Shown here: positions 12,501 to 23,036 of the stretch, in pieces
How positions within the stretch are numbered: the first letter of the stretch is position 1
Layout: each line of letters begins with the position of its first letter
From: Dactylonectria macrodidyma
Taxonomy: Eukaryota; Ascomycota; Sordariomycetes; Hypocreales; Nectriaceae
NCBI GenBank assembly: GCA_020744425.1
Contig: JAGMUV010000007.1
Location: forward strand, 1,798,001-1,862,000
DNA length: 64,000 bases
Reading direction: 5' to 3'
The notes under the pieces: generated by a model
What the model was told of the DNA's origin: nothing
Database searches by the model: none
The model's input: only the letters and a program-made list of their open reading frames with translations
Translations under genes and position numbers: made by a program

Positions 12501-13623
12501 GGCGGAGAGGATGAAGAGGCTTTCCTAATAAAAGGGGCTCCCGTATCGGGATAGCTAAACAAGGAGGAAATGGAAACTCTGCTTATGGGGGCTGGCGGCT
12601 TGTAGGCACCGGGGCCGAAACGACGGACGGCCGGGAAATGTAATCCAGACTGGTTCCGTATCAACGGCCGACGGAATCAGCACACCAGGTCTGGGAGCTA
12701 TGGCGCCCAGTACAGTCGAAATAACACACAAGAATAGAAGCGGTGGGCTTGCTGCGGTAGTGCTGAGATGCCTGTACTTAGCCGGCCTGTCAAAGTGCAA
12801 ATGTGCGACCCCAGCCAGCGAAGAGTCCCTGTAGTGCTGAGACGGCGCCGGCGGAAAATGGACGGCTTGGTTCGCCCTATTAAGATCCGCCTGGCTGCTG
12901 TTGTTTTCACGGGTCGAGCAGATGCCGTAACCACAGTGTGTTGCACAGAAAATAAGGGGGAACCAGGGGGACTTGAGCAGCTTCCTGGGAGGCCGAGGTG
13001 TGTTCCCTGTTGCGTGTGAGTGTGTGAAACCCAGAGGAGGGCGCTTCGTTGTTTATTAGAACAACCACCAAAGCAGCGCTACCCAAAAGATGACTGAACT
13101 GGTAAGACCGGTGAGAACGCTGCCCGGAGACCGAAAACAAGAAAAGATAGAGGGATGCGGGGAAGGTTTGCTTGTTTGGCTGTTGGTTGGGACGGCTTTA
13201 TCGCCCGAGGGCTGCGAGCTGACACCAAACAATTAATAGAGTCTGCCGTAGCCCGTCATGCCCCCTTCCATTAGCCTCTCATATCACGTCCCGACTCTTC
13301 GGTACTGGGCCAAAGCGCAAGGTCAGTCTTTGTCTTTCGCGTCACAGGACTTGGCGAAGTCTAGGAGCAATGTAAGCTGTGTCTTTACTGTGTTGTGTAT
13401 TGGAAAGGGCCCGTCATATTCGCCGCTATAACTGGGCTTCCCCACGTCTATCCCCGTAATGTACAGTGCCGGCATGTGCCGTTATGAGATGTGACGAGCG
13501 TTGTCGTGTACATGGATACCGGACGCCTCTTATTGCGCCCGCTTCATGCTGGCAGCCCAAGCTGGAAATCTAGTTGCTTCTTCCCAGTGTAAGAGGGACG
13601 GTGTGCCCCCCGTCTCCCCGGCT
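12501..13623. promoter_or_regulatory. upstream region of the second regulator
   Basis: The right-hand side abuts the 3' end of the PPR gene and the left-hand side contains the promoter of the - strand regulator starting at 12500. No convincing gene or RNA is seen. Confidence 0.5.
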
Positions 13624-16065
13624 TTACCGGGACTGATCAAGCTCCAGCCTTTTTTTGTTCGTATCAATGATTCTCTCCATCATCTGGAGGGCCCGAGTCT
13701 GGTCCGTTAGTTTAGCAAAAGCCCGGAATGTGTGCGTGTTTGGCTTGAAGCCGGCGGCTTCCAGGTCTTGCAGGGCGCCCACCGTCTGAGACAGGTTTTG
13801 CATCATGGCGTGGCCTCTGACCAACGAGTTCCAAGTCACAATGTTGGGCTCGATATTGTGATCACGCATGACCTGGAGCACTTGCTCCGCCAACATCTTT
13901 TCGCCTCGCCTCATTAGGCCGTGGATCAGGATGCTGAACGTGAAGAGAGTGGGTGTCGGATGCATTGCAGGCTCTTCCGCGCCCGCTAGTTCCTCCTTGC
14001 CGTCTTCGCTTGCCTTGGGCCGCATTGAGTCCCTTAACATGTCACCAAAGACTTGCAGCGCTGGCCGCAACAGCGGCCGACGCTCCAGCATGGCCAAGAT
14101 AAGCGTGTCGTGGAACACACTTCCCTGCTCCCTGGTCAAGTCGGCCGCCCAGTTCTTCTCTGTGCCGCGTTCCTCCAGCCGCGTCTTGAAGAACGTGTAG
14201 AACGACATTATGTCATACGGCCGGTTTAGGCTTTTGATGTATGCACGCAGCATGATAGCCAGGGTCGTCGAGTTTGGCTGTTGTCGGGCACCGTCACCCG
14301 CGTCGAAAAATTCGTCCACGACCGGCATGATTGTGTGCTTAAACTCCCACTCCCTCCGAGGACCGGACCTGAACTTCTCTGGACCATCCTCGTGATCCTG
14401 CTCTAGGATGAAGGGCAAAGCGTCTGGTACCAACCATTGCAGCGGTTCAAGATCAAACTTCTTTGCGTAAATCTTGAGCATCGGTGTGAAGAGGGGGAGG
14501 ACCCAGGGACCGTGATACTTCTTTTCGCGACACTCAGTCTCCGCAAAGTAGAAGACGGAGTGAAGCATATTGTTGAGCACGTCGAGATAAGGGGCGTCTG
14601 CCGCTTTAGCCACGTCAAGTGCCTTGCGCACGTTGGACGCCTGGAGGCTATTTTTGGCGCCCCTGAACACCGTGGCGTAGCACCGCTCGTCCAGCTTGGC
14701 ACCACTCTCTGCGAGAAGCAGTGGTAACCTGATTGCTTCTGCAATGTCCCCCTGCTTGCAAAAGGAATCTACAAGAGCGGTGAAGCTGACGAGGTTAGGG
14801 GAGTAGCCGTGCTCAAGGAAGAACTCCATCGCTCGCTGAGGAGAAAAGGAGCCTTCCTCCGAATTGGCCCAGTCGTCGCTGTTAAGTTTAGTATGCATCA
14901 ACGTCGTGATGGCGCTGGCAACAGCCGGGTCATTCAAATCTGCACCGCTCTTGGCGATGTCCTGCAATATCTGATATGCCGTTTGCTTATGAGCATCGCT
15001 CTTCGCCATTGCGCTTGCGTATTGTAGCTGTGTATACTTATGCAACGTTAAGCCAGCTTGAGTCAGAATGCGGTACAACTCTGCTGCCTGGGCGCTGGGA
15101 AGCTTCTTGGCGAGCATACCGAGAGTTTCCTGGCGTAACTTGACATGATTGACCGGTAGATCCACGACAACCTTCGCAACCAGCTCCACAATCTCTTCAG
15201 CTTTGGAGTATCGATCCCGCCGCCTGCTGATCTTCGCTGGCTGGAGCATTTTGGAATAGTAGGACATAACGTCCGAGATGGCATACCCTGGAGGTGCTGG
15301 GCTCAAAGTGGCTTCAAGGACTTGACCAGCCTTGTCGGGGCTATTGTGGAGAGTAGACAACATTACGGTAGGCCATTTTTCGGTCCGAGACTCGACGTTG
15401 AGCTTTCCCCATGCCATGCGCATACTAGATGTATTCTCGAGCTCAAACAGCCATTTGCCGTCGTCGCGCCAGGGCCAGGAGCTGGGGTTCATGGGTGTCA
15501 TGATGTTGTCCAGTTGGCGCTTCCAGAATTGAAATTGCTGTTGAGCAGCCTCTAACTGTTCGGGAGGGCATTGCTTCTGTATGTGGTCCCATTGTAGGGA
15601 CTCGGTTCTTTTCTTCCGCCGTGTTATAATGTTGTGTTTAGTGCGAGCTTTGCGACGTTCAGCAACGGCATCGGCAAAGGTTCGTTTTCGTTCTTGTGGT
15701 AAGCTCGATACGATGTCCATGGCATTAGTATTTGCCGTCGATTCGTCATTGTGTTGGTGTTTAGGGTTGTGGTATTCGTTCTGTGTCGACCGATGTTCCA
15801 GTTGCTGTTTCTGTCCCAGCAAATCAGGCACGAAAGAGTCATGACCTGGCCCACGGCTGCTTAATCCATCTTTGATGGGCAATACTGGAGGTTGCTGAAT
15901 AGAAGTTTGCAGCTTCGGCGTCGCATGATAAGATCTCGTCAAAGATGTCCCAATTCGTGCTCGGCCCTGTCGCATGGCGAGTAAAGCTGCTCGTTGAGTC
16001 CAGGCCAGGTTCATGGAGGACTCGAGCCTCGAGCACCAGGCGCGGTACATGTGAGCCGCTGGCAT
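13624..16065 (-). CDS. mitochondrial pentatricopeptide repeat (PPR) protein
   Basis: This is a single-exon gene of 813 residues if the ATG at 16065 is used; a second ATG at 16050 has a better CAC-ATG context. The frame stays open upstream to about 16182 but without another ATG. The N-terminus is rich in Arg, Ser and Ala and lacks acidic residues, with RSYHATP near residue 50 resembling a presequence cleavage region. A basic, charged segment follows. PPR-like helical pairs are readable mid-protein (around SPNLVSFTALVDSFCKQG) and clearly near the C-terminus (LFTFSILIHGLMRRG, then EPNIVTWNSLVRGHAM, then KPNTHTFRAFAKL). Fungal PPR proteins bind organellar RNA and act in mitochondrial RNA stability, processing or translation. 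I cannot tell which transcript this one serves, or whether it matches a named protein such as CYA-5. It is divergent from the Cwf18 gene. Confidence 0.88.
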   Translation of the reverse strand: MPAAHMYRAWCSRLESSMNLAWTQRAALLAMRQGRARIGTSLTRSYHATPKLQTSIQQPPVLPIKDGLSSRGPGHDSFVPDLLGQKQQLEHRSTQNEYHNPKHQHNDESTANTNAMDIVSSLPQERKRTFADAVAERRKARTKHNIITRRKKRTESLQWDHIQKQCPPEQLEAAQQQFQFWKRQLDNIMTPMNPSSWPWRDDGKWLFELENTSSMRMAWGKLNVESRTEKWPTVMLSTLHNSPDKAGQVLEATLSPAPPGYAISDVMSYYSKMLQPAKISRRRDRYSKAEEIVELVAKVVVDLPVNHVKLRQETLGMLAKKLPSAQAAELYRILTQAGLTLHKYTQLQYASAMAKSDAHKQTAYQILQDIAKSGADLNDPAVASAITTLMHTKLNSDDWANSEEGSFSPQRAMEFFLEHGYSPNLVSFTALVDSFCKQGDIAEAIRLPLLLAESGAKLDERCYATVFRGAKNSLQASNVRKALDVAKAADAPYLDVLNNMLHSVFYFAETECREKKYHGPWVLPLFTPMLKIYAKKFDLEPLQWLVPDALPFILEQDHEDGPEKFRSGPRREWEFKHTIMPVVDEFFDAGDGARQQPNSTTLAIMLRAYIKSLNRPYDIMSFYTFFKTRLEERGTEKNWAADLTREQGSVFHDTLILAMLERRPLLRPALQVFGDMLRDSMRPKASEDGKEELAGAEEPAMHPTPTLFTFSILIHGLMRRGEKMLAEQVLQVMRDHNIEPNIVTWNSLVRGHAMMQNLSQTVGALQDLEAAGFKPNTHTFRAFAKLTDQTRALQMMERIIDTNKKRLELDQSR

Positions 16066-16448
16066 TTCCCCCGGATCGGCATCAATTCTAGAGCGACGGT
16101 CTGCATTATGGCCGCACGGCGGAATCGAAAAGAGCCGTTGCGATGCGAAGACTGGCGTGCGCGAGATTGTTGGAGTCGTCAAACAATTTCTGGGAGGTTT
16201 TTCCGACGTCGCTGCCAGTGGGCAGAGACGGCTTCAACTATTTTAGCAGGGGCAGCGTTAGCCCCCGGATGTTTTAGTGGCGCTTGGCTTGGCCCTGCAG
16301 CGGCTCTGCCTACCGAGAGTTCCAGCAACTCTGTTTACCACCCCGCCAAAACGTCCACATCTACAACTTTCAACACGAAGACCAACGCATTGAAACAGCT
16401 TTGACGTTCCATTCACGGATTGCTGCTACCCAAGCCCCTCTTCGCACC
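16066..16448. promoter_or_regulatory. shared promoter of PPR and Cwf18 genes
   Basis: 383 bases separate the two divergent start codons. The interval is short enough to act as a bidirectional promoter. No TATA box is evident. Confidence 0.5.
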
Positions 16449-17075
16449 ATGTCCTCCTCTCACCTCAGCCTCGGCGCCGCATCGGACGACCGAAAAGCCC
16501 GTCTCGCCAAGCTCAAGAACCTCAAGCGAAAGCAACCAACCGACGAAATCGTCGCGCCTGAGTCGGAGCGATCCGCGTCGCCCCCCGTAGAGCCCGATGT
16601 CTCGCGGCTGCACGTGTCCGGCCGCAACTACGACCATGAGACCCGAGGACCGAAGCTCGGTTTCGAGGCTCCCCCGACCCTGGGCCTCGAGAATCAAACA
16701 CTCGAGGAGCAGGCCGCAGAGCTCGAGGCTCAAGTGAAACAGAAAGCCGCCGAGGAGGCGCAGGACGACAAGGGGATCGATTTGTTCAAGCTACAGCCGA
16801 AGAAGCCGAATTGGGACCTGAAAAGAGAGTTGGACAAGAAAATGGAGATTTTGAACGTCCGGACCGACAATGCCATTGCGCGACTGGTCAGAGATCGCAT
16901 CACTGGCGCGCAAAATGCGGCGGCAAAGCCCAAGGCGGTGGAAGGTGGACAGGGCGACGGAGAGGCCGTAGGCATGGATGGTGTAGCGCTGGTAGAGGGA
17001 CTCAGAGTGAGGGAAAAGGAAGACGAAGAGGAGGAGCGACGAGAACGGGAAGAGGACGCGGCACTAGACGCTTGA
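16449..17075 (+). CDS. cwf18: Cwf18-type pre-mRNA splicing factor
   Basis: This is a single-exon gene of 208 residues. The protein matches the Cwf18 family (PF08315; human CCDC12), a component of the Prp19-associated/activated spliceosome. Visible features are the N-terminal RKARLAKLKNLKRKQ block, then RNYDHETRGPKLGF, a heptad-like LEEQAAELEAQVKQKAAEE segment, the conserved LFKLQPKKPNWDLKRELDKK core, and NAIARLVRDRI close to it. The C-terminus is a long acidic and basic tail ending in ALDA. The ATG at 16449 (context CACC-ATG) fits the family N-terminus. Its 3' end faces that of another RNA-related gene 101 bases away. Confidence 0.93.
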   Translation: MSSSHLSLGAASDDRKARLAKLKNLKRKQPTDEIVAPESERSASPPVEPDVSRLHVSGRNYDHETRGPKLGFEAPPTLGLENQTLEEQAAELEAQVKQKAAEEAQDDKGIDLFKLQPKKPNWDLKRELDKKMEILNVRTDNAIARLVRDRITGAQNAAAKPKAVEGGQGDGEAVGMDGVALVEGLRVREKEDEEEERREREEDAALDA

Positions 17076-17176
17076 AAGATTCGACCTGTACGTTGACTCT
17101 TTTATTTTCCTTCGGCGAATTTGGGTGCTGGCGCCTTGCGCACCACGGTTGATACTAAGTTTACAATGATACCCAT

Positions 17177-18210
17177 CTACCTATTTCCCCCAGAGTTGAG
17201 CGATTGTGTCAAGGCTAACCGTTGACTGAAAGGGCTCAGGCTTCGCTCTCGAGCGCGTTCCTCCCAAGGTTGACCCCTTGAAGGGGGTGCGTTTCCATAG
17301 TCCCGTCCACGCGGACCTCGGTCGCGTCCCCGCCCAGAATTGTGCTGGTCTGGCCGACGATTCTGTCTCGCCCTTGGCTCCGGCGACCTCGACTCACGGG
17401 CCCGCTGATTTCGAGAGTCAAACGAACCTCTGGACCCCATCGAGTCTCTACGCAAGTTCCTAAGGGGTGCATCATCGCGTTCGGAGTATCGAGGCGCTGC
17501 ATCACGAGCCCGGTAAGATCTCTCATGGTTATCCGGGTCAGGGGAGCGGCTGTCGTGTGACATTGAGCGCCTCCGTGGCTGTTGACGCTCAAGGCTGTGA
17601 CTGCGGCTGCGACTGCTGCTGTAATCTCGAGCACGCCCTCGCAAGCCCCCGTTCGCCTCCGAATGGGGACTTTCGCCACGCCGCTGAGGAAGAGGTGACC
17701 TGGCGTTTCGCCTAGGAGGTGAAGGGGATCTAGAGGCTCCAGTCGAAATAGTTGACACGGAATGCGAAGAGACCGATCTCTGACGCTTTGAAGACGACTC
17801 AATCAACTCCTCTTCGCGCTCCTCACGCTCCCGCTTCCGGGCCCGTTCGGCCTCCGCTTTAGCAAGCTGCTCATCTGCAATTCCTTCCCTGCCATGCTAG
17901 TTAATAAAGCAGATGAGACCCAGGTTTGATACAACTTACTTCCTCTCTAGTGGGTTGGGAGAATCATTGGTGAGTTTTGGAACAAGCTTGGGGTTCCGAA
18001 GCTGCTGAGAACGAGATGGCCGGGACACGTAGGGACGATCCTGGGCAGAGGCCTTGCATTCATAAGAGTAGTGGCGTTCTATGACAGTCAGTACCGTTGA
18101 ACAATACACCAGCCGGTCCTAGGTCACTCATCTCTCTTCAAACATTTTTGACACTGGACATTCGCCGGCGTAGAACGGGACGGTCCGCCTCGGCCTCTAT
18201 AATTGAACAT
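17177..18210 (-). CDS. zinc-knuckle, RS-like RNA-binding protein (phase problem at exon 1)
   Basis: Probably a nuclear RNA-processing protein. Exons 2 and 3 (18078-17940 and 17888-17177, intron 17939-17889) read cleanly: HYSYECKASAQDRPYVSRPS, then NPKLVPKL, then a charged EAERARKRERE helix, then about 200 residues rich in Arg, Ser and Pro with SRSPEP and RGRDRGPRGRD runs. A first exon from the ATG at 18210 gives MFNYRGRGGPSRSTPANVQ followed by CQKCLKR, the first half of a CCHC zinc knuckle, whose H and last C lie in exon 2. The only nearby GT donor (18127) with acceptor at 18079 gives a 49-base intron with a TACTGAC branch site, but the phase is off by one base. Both protein halves look authentic, so the gene is probably real and the junction is the doubtful part. 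Confidence 0.75.
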
Positions 18211-19953
18211 GTTGTATGGTGGTTGTCATCAACACTGACAACACGAGCCTGTTGTGGTGACGTCGGGGATATTCTGCGGTGACACTTGGGCAGTAAATGA
18301 GACGAAAGAGCTGTTGATGTTTAAGACCAATCAGGGCCATGGGCCATCTTTCATTGGTCGTCACGGTTTGAGCTGCCAACGGGTCCCAGTTCCGTCCTCG
18401 GCTTTGGTCGTTGCGACAATGTAGATAACCACGGAGTCAGATGGATGTTGCAGGCCGAATGCGCATATCACGTGACTGTACAGTGTAGAAAGTGTTGCTA
18501 CAACGGCCTCGACTGAGTCGGTCAGGCTTCCTTGTCAGGGAACAGGCCGACAGAGGCCAACGGGTGAGAAGCAAGAAGACGCGGCCGTTGGAGCCCAACT
18601 GAATTGTGCGCCGAGCAGGCGAAAGACGTGTCGAGGCGAATTCTGGTTGAAAAATGAACGCCTTGGCAGGCCGGCGTGGCTTTTCTTTTGCCACTGAAGA
18701 CGTCTCCTGTGGTCTGCTTGCCTTAGTACCAGAGTCCTGGATGACCATGATGGAAGCGGGAGATGGCCTAATCCAGTTGGTGTGAGGCTGGAGCGACAGG
18801 CCGTCAGGCGCTGACCCTTTGGGCGGGTGATTTTTACTGTGCAATACGGGCCTTTTGGGTGGAAACAAGGCCTTACCTAAGCACACCCGCCACACCCTCT
18901 GGCGGTGGGAGAGGCTGAGGAATCTGCCGGCACTAGGTCGTTTTTGGATCAGCTGGTCTGTCGAGCGATGGCATAACTCCCGCTGTACGCTGACACTGAC
19001 ACTACGTACGGGCTGCGCTGCGACTAAGCAGAATTGCAACGCAACTCCAAACGATCGACCAAAAGACCCATCGTCAATGTCGTTGTCGCTGTCGTTGTCA
19101 CCCAACGCCCTCCTTAATTCTCACGTTTGTTTTAATTTCAACTGCCGCCACGTGAGCAGCCAGCCCTACCTTACCCCCTTTGCATCCCCTTGGCCAGTGC
19201 ATCGTCTCCAGTCAGCCCCCTCAACCAGCAGCGGAGACGGCGAGACACAGAAGGAGACGGCGAGTTTTTGGCCGGCCTAACCTTAGAAATAACCGTCCGA
19301 CCCGCTACCATCCCACTGTAAGGCTCCATCCTGTCGTCCCTGTCCCGCCCATAATTTTCTTCCCGCACCCCCCTCCACTGGGCCCTCAACCGTCCACAAC
19401 CAGAGTCCTTGTCTTGTGACAACGACAACCTCGTCCTGTCGCTCCCCCCTCTAATCCTCCGTCATCGCCTGGCCTCCTCGTGTGCCCCCTCCGGCTCTCG
19501 TCGTCGCTTCTCGTCCTTCGTTTGCGCGCAAACCGACACCCTCTGTCGTCCGTCGTCGTCTGACCCGCGCGATAGTCACAGGACAGGCTTTCCTCGCCTA
19601 GACCCTAACCTCTATATCCTCCCATCTCAGCAACCAGCTTGACCAGCTCAACCCAGACCCAAACGCAAAACGAAGCACTCTCCTCGTACTACAGAATCAC
19701 CCCGTTATCCGGAGAACAATGATCTTCCCGTCACGACGATGAGCACCGGTACTCCGTTTTCTTTCTGCTGGTCCGCCTCCATTGATTCTGCCTCTTGATT
19801 TCTGGTCCTGTCCTTTCCAGTTCTGCCGCCTTGTCGCCACTGCCGCACTCTTACATCGCCCTCGGTTGTTAGCAGCATTAGTTCGCTGTCTGCATATCTT
19901 GGGTTTCCTCAACTGTCTGTCTCGCTGGCTCAACTACCCGTTCGCTGTCCATC
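18211..19953. promoter_or_regulatory. intergenic region and leader of the R3H gene
   Basis: This interval separates the divergent zinc-knuckle and R3H genes. From about 19150 it becomes CT-rich and reads as the promoter and leader of the gene starting at 19954. No supported gene is seen in it. Confidence 0.55.
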
Positions 19954-22658
19954 ATGGCCACGGCCCACGTGTCTCCTGATCTTACGAAGCCTTCATTTGC
20001 AAAGGTAGCAACCATCTCAACCCCTCGTCTCCGGCTTCTCCTTGGATTAGAATCCCTCCACTTACACACGTTGCTGACCCTTGCTCGTCAATCTAGGTTG
20101 CTGCATCCATCTCCAAAGATACCGCGTCCACGCCCTCCATTCGCCGCATTGCTGCACCTTCCAAAGAGCAGCCAATGAGTCTGTCCACACACCCTACGTC
20201 GCCGGGGCCCGTCGTTTCTAATGGCGGGCCGGTAAAGGCTCCGTTCCCTCAACTCATATCGTCACAGCCTAGGAATGTCTCGAGACTGGTTGAACGGAGT
20301 AGTACGGTGGATAATATGACGGACTCGCTTCACGATATGAGCCTTGGTTCGAAAGCTCCAAGCCTTGTGGTCAATGGCAGCGGTCCTCTGGCTCCTGAGA
20401 GGACCAGCGTCACTACTGGTAGGGACAGTGGCTCGGACGATTCTCAAAGGGCGGATTCAAGTTCCGATCTAGGCACCAAACCTCCTAGCCTCGATGGAAA
20501 GAGCATCACCTCGGGGACAACTTTTGCGCTGGATGAGAAGGAATCTCTTCGGCCAGATGATAGCGCCAGTGTAAAGGCCGCAGCAGAAGACGACGATGTT
20601 CTCTCAGTCCGCGGATCGCTCGTCGCTGGTTCGCGAATGGGTTCAGAGGTTGCGGCAAGAGCTCGAGGTATCCCTCTGGGTGACATCCCTGAGCGAAGGT
20701 TGCCGCAGGTTGTCACAGGGTCCACTGCCCATGGTGTTCTCACTCCCCAAAGCTCATCCTCCGAGCAGCCCCCAGGCGTGAACCGCGGAATTCCACTGGG
20801 CGTTGCAGGTTCCTCAGATGCCCTAAATGTCATCTACCGACAAGCACCAGATGAGAAACTTCTTGAGGCGATGACTTCACCAAAAGACAGGCTATTCCTG
20901 CTGCGATTGGAAAAAGAGCTCATCGACTTCGTCCAAGATTCCAAGTTAGTCGACATACCTTGCCCCACTCAACTACCTACTAATCCATCATCTAGGGAAC
21001 CATATATGGACCTTCCTCCGTCCAACTCGTTCTGCAGGATGCTAACTCATAAGTTGGCTGATTATTACCACATGACACATTCTTATGAACCTCACGTTGG
21101 ATCCGTACGCATTTTTAGAACCCCATTTTGTCGCGTTCCAGTCTCTTTAGCCCTCATCAACCCAAACCCAAACACCTCGAGCAGCAGCACCCCTCCCCCT
21201 GCGATTTTGCCAATGAAGATCATGCGTCGTGGAGAGGATAGCGAGGGTGGCCTCAGTGCCGGTCTGTCCAAAGGAACGTCCGAAAATGGAAGTGATTCAA
21301 AAGACAAGTCAACTCTAGCAAGCCAGAAGTAAGTCGGCCGCTCTTAGCATCAGGAAACTACATGCTGACTAATGTTAGGTTGACGAGAGAGAAACGTGAA
21401 GAAATGTACAAGCAAGCGCGTGAGCGCATTTTCGGTAGCTCGGAGGAGAGTGTGACTGGCAAGTGTTCCGATCATCGAATGTGCACTCAAAATACTAAAC
21501 TATTATTGTTCAGAAAACGATGGCGACAACGGCGTTTCTAGGACGAGCTCCACATCTGCCAAAGACAAGTCCAATTTGGGGAAGAGAGGCAAGAGCAGCA
21601 AACAGAGGCGAGATGACTCGGACAGCTTTGATTCTCGCCATCAATACACGCCGTATTGGGGCCCTCAGCAACAGACTTGGGTACCCCAACCTCAGTATGC
21701 GCCGCCTTCGAATCCTCAATACAACGCTCAAGCTCCTGCTCCCGGGTACCAAGGGCAGATGGCTCCGGTCTATTCCCAGCAACCCCCTGGGTATTCCAAT
21801 ATGGCCGGCATGATGCCAAATCAGCCATATCCTCAATACTCCATGTCTCCTGTAAGGATCCACTCTTTAGTCCAAGTAGTTCAAGTTGTTAACGCTCCTC
21901 CAAAGTATCAACCCCAACCCAGCCAACCCCGGTATCCTGCTGGAGGAAGCCCTATGACAACGTATGGCGCTCCAGTCCCCCCAACCGCTCCGCAACAAAA
22001 CTGGCAACCCGGTTTCACCCCGGCCCAGTTCCAGGCAAGAGCTCCTGCTCCGGTTGGTCCCCCGGTTGGTCCCCCGGTCGGTCCTCCAGTTGGCCCTCCA
22101 AGTGGTGCCCAAGGACATCTGGGAATACCCTATGCTTATGGTCAACTCCCCGCGCATGTCAATCCGAACGATCCGAAGAGTCAACACCCCATCCCAGGTA
22201 GCTACAACCGAAATCACGCCTTCAACCCCAAGACGCAATCGTTTGTACCCGGCGGAAATGGCATGGCTACGGTCCCACCTCCTCAGCCTCCGTTCACGGC
22301 TCCGGGATCTCACCATGGCAGCCCTCAGGTCGGGTCACCTCATCTGGCGTATCCTGGCTACCAACAACCCATGCCACAACCATATGGAGGTGGATACGGT
22401 ATGGCTCGGCAAGGTTCCAGCAACTCGATGCCGTCGTACCACTCTCCTCAGCGCGTCAATGTGGCTCATATCCCCCATGGACCGCCACCTATGCTGCAAA
22501 ACCTCCCACATATAGCAGCGCCATCCCTCCCCCAAAACCTTCCAGCGCATATCCCGAATCGCCCCAATGGTCCTCAAGGGCCTAGCCAGCCCTTTACTCA
22601 TCTCCCTACGTACGGCAATCCGGCAACACTTCCGCAGAAGCCGGCCACTGGAATATAA
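19954..22658 (+). CDS. R3H and SUZ domain RNA-binding protein
   Basis: Five exons encode 818 residues (800 if an extra intron is removed). The introns are 20005-20096, 20945-20995, 21329-21378 and 21459-21513; each carries a readable branch site. The last starts with GC (GCAAGT) rather than GT, and only that choice keeps the frame. The N-terminal 250 residues are Ser-rich. The R3H motif is R314-M-L-T-H318 in the FCRMLTHKLADYYHMTHSYE context, and a SUZ-type segment follows (PMKIMRRGED, then REKREEMYKQARERIFG). R3H-SUZ proteins bind single-stranded nucleic acid and mRNA in the cytoplasm. The C-terminal half is low complexity, rich in Pro, Gln, Tyr and Gly, with four GPPV repeats. A GTAAGG...AAAG segment at 21852-21905 could be another in-frame intron. 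The start ATG at 19954 lies in ATC-ATG-G. The exact physiological role is unknown. Confidence 0.9.
21459..21513 (+). other. GC-AG intron in the R3H gene
   Basis: The donor is G|GCAAGT and the acceptor TTGTTCAG, with a TACTAAAC branch site. Removing 55 bases joins VTE to NDGDNG in frame. The alternative GT two codons later breaks the frame. Confidence 0.8.
22048..22102 (+). repeat. 12-bp coding tandem repeat (GPPV)
   Basis: About four copies of a CCGGTTGGTCCC-like unit encode a Gly-Pro-Pro-Val run inside the R3H protein. Confidence 0.85.
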
Positions 22659-23036
22659 GAGAGCATCAGATAGTGAGTGTTCAGGACAGGCGACCCGAAA
22701 CAGGCGTACATGGTATAATTAGCATCTTGGCGTTACCGGTGGACAGGATGGATGATATGAATTTTTAAAAGGTCAAGACCTATTTACTAGATGAGTCAAA
22801 TACAATTGTGACGTAATTCTCGTGAGTCCCAGTGTGAGGTTTTTCATGTGACGATTGAATTCATTTCTATGGCCCGGAGTGCCAGAATTCTCAAGCCTAC
22901 CACAACGCCATGATTTTATTGGAATACAATACCCATGCCTCGTCTCACGTGCCTGCCAGGGGGTTACCCAAACCGTTCTATAGTTAGGATTGCCCTTTTC
23001 CCCAGCCCTGCGTCGTCATAATTCCACACAATCTTC
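22659..23036. other. convergent 3' intergenic region
   Basis: 378 bases between the 3' ends of the R3H gene (+) and the eIF3f gene (-). No gene is seen; it is presumably shared 3' UTR space. Confidence 0.6.

Noticed and set aside
16066..16182. Longer N-terminus of the PPR protein
   Set aside because: The frame is open to 16182, but that position is TTG and not ATG; the ATGs at 16065 and 16050 fit a mitochondrial presequence.
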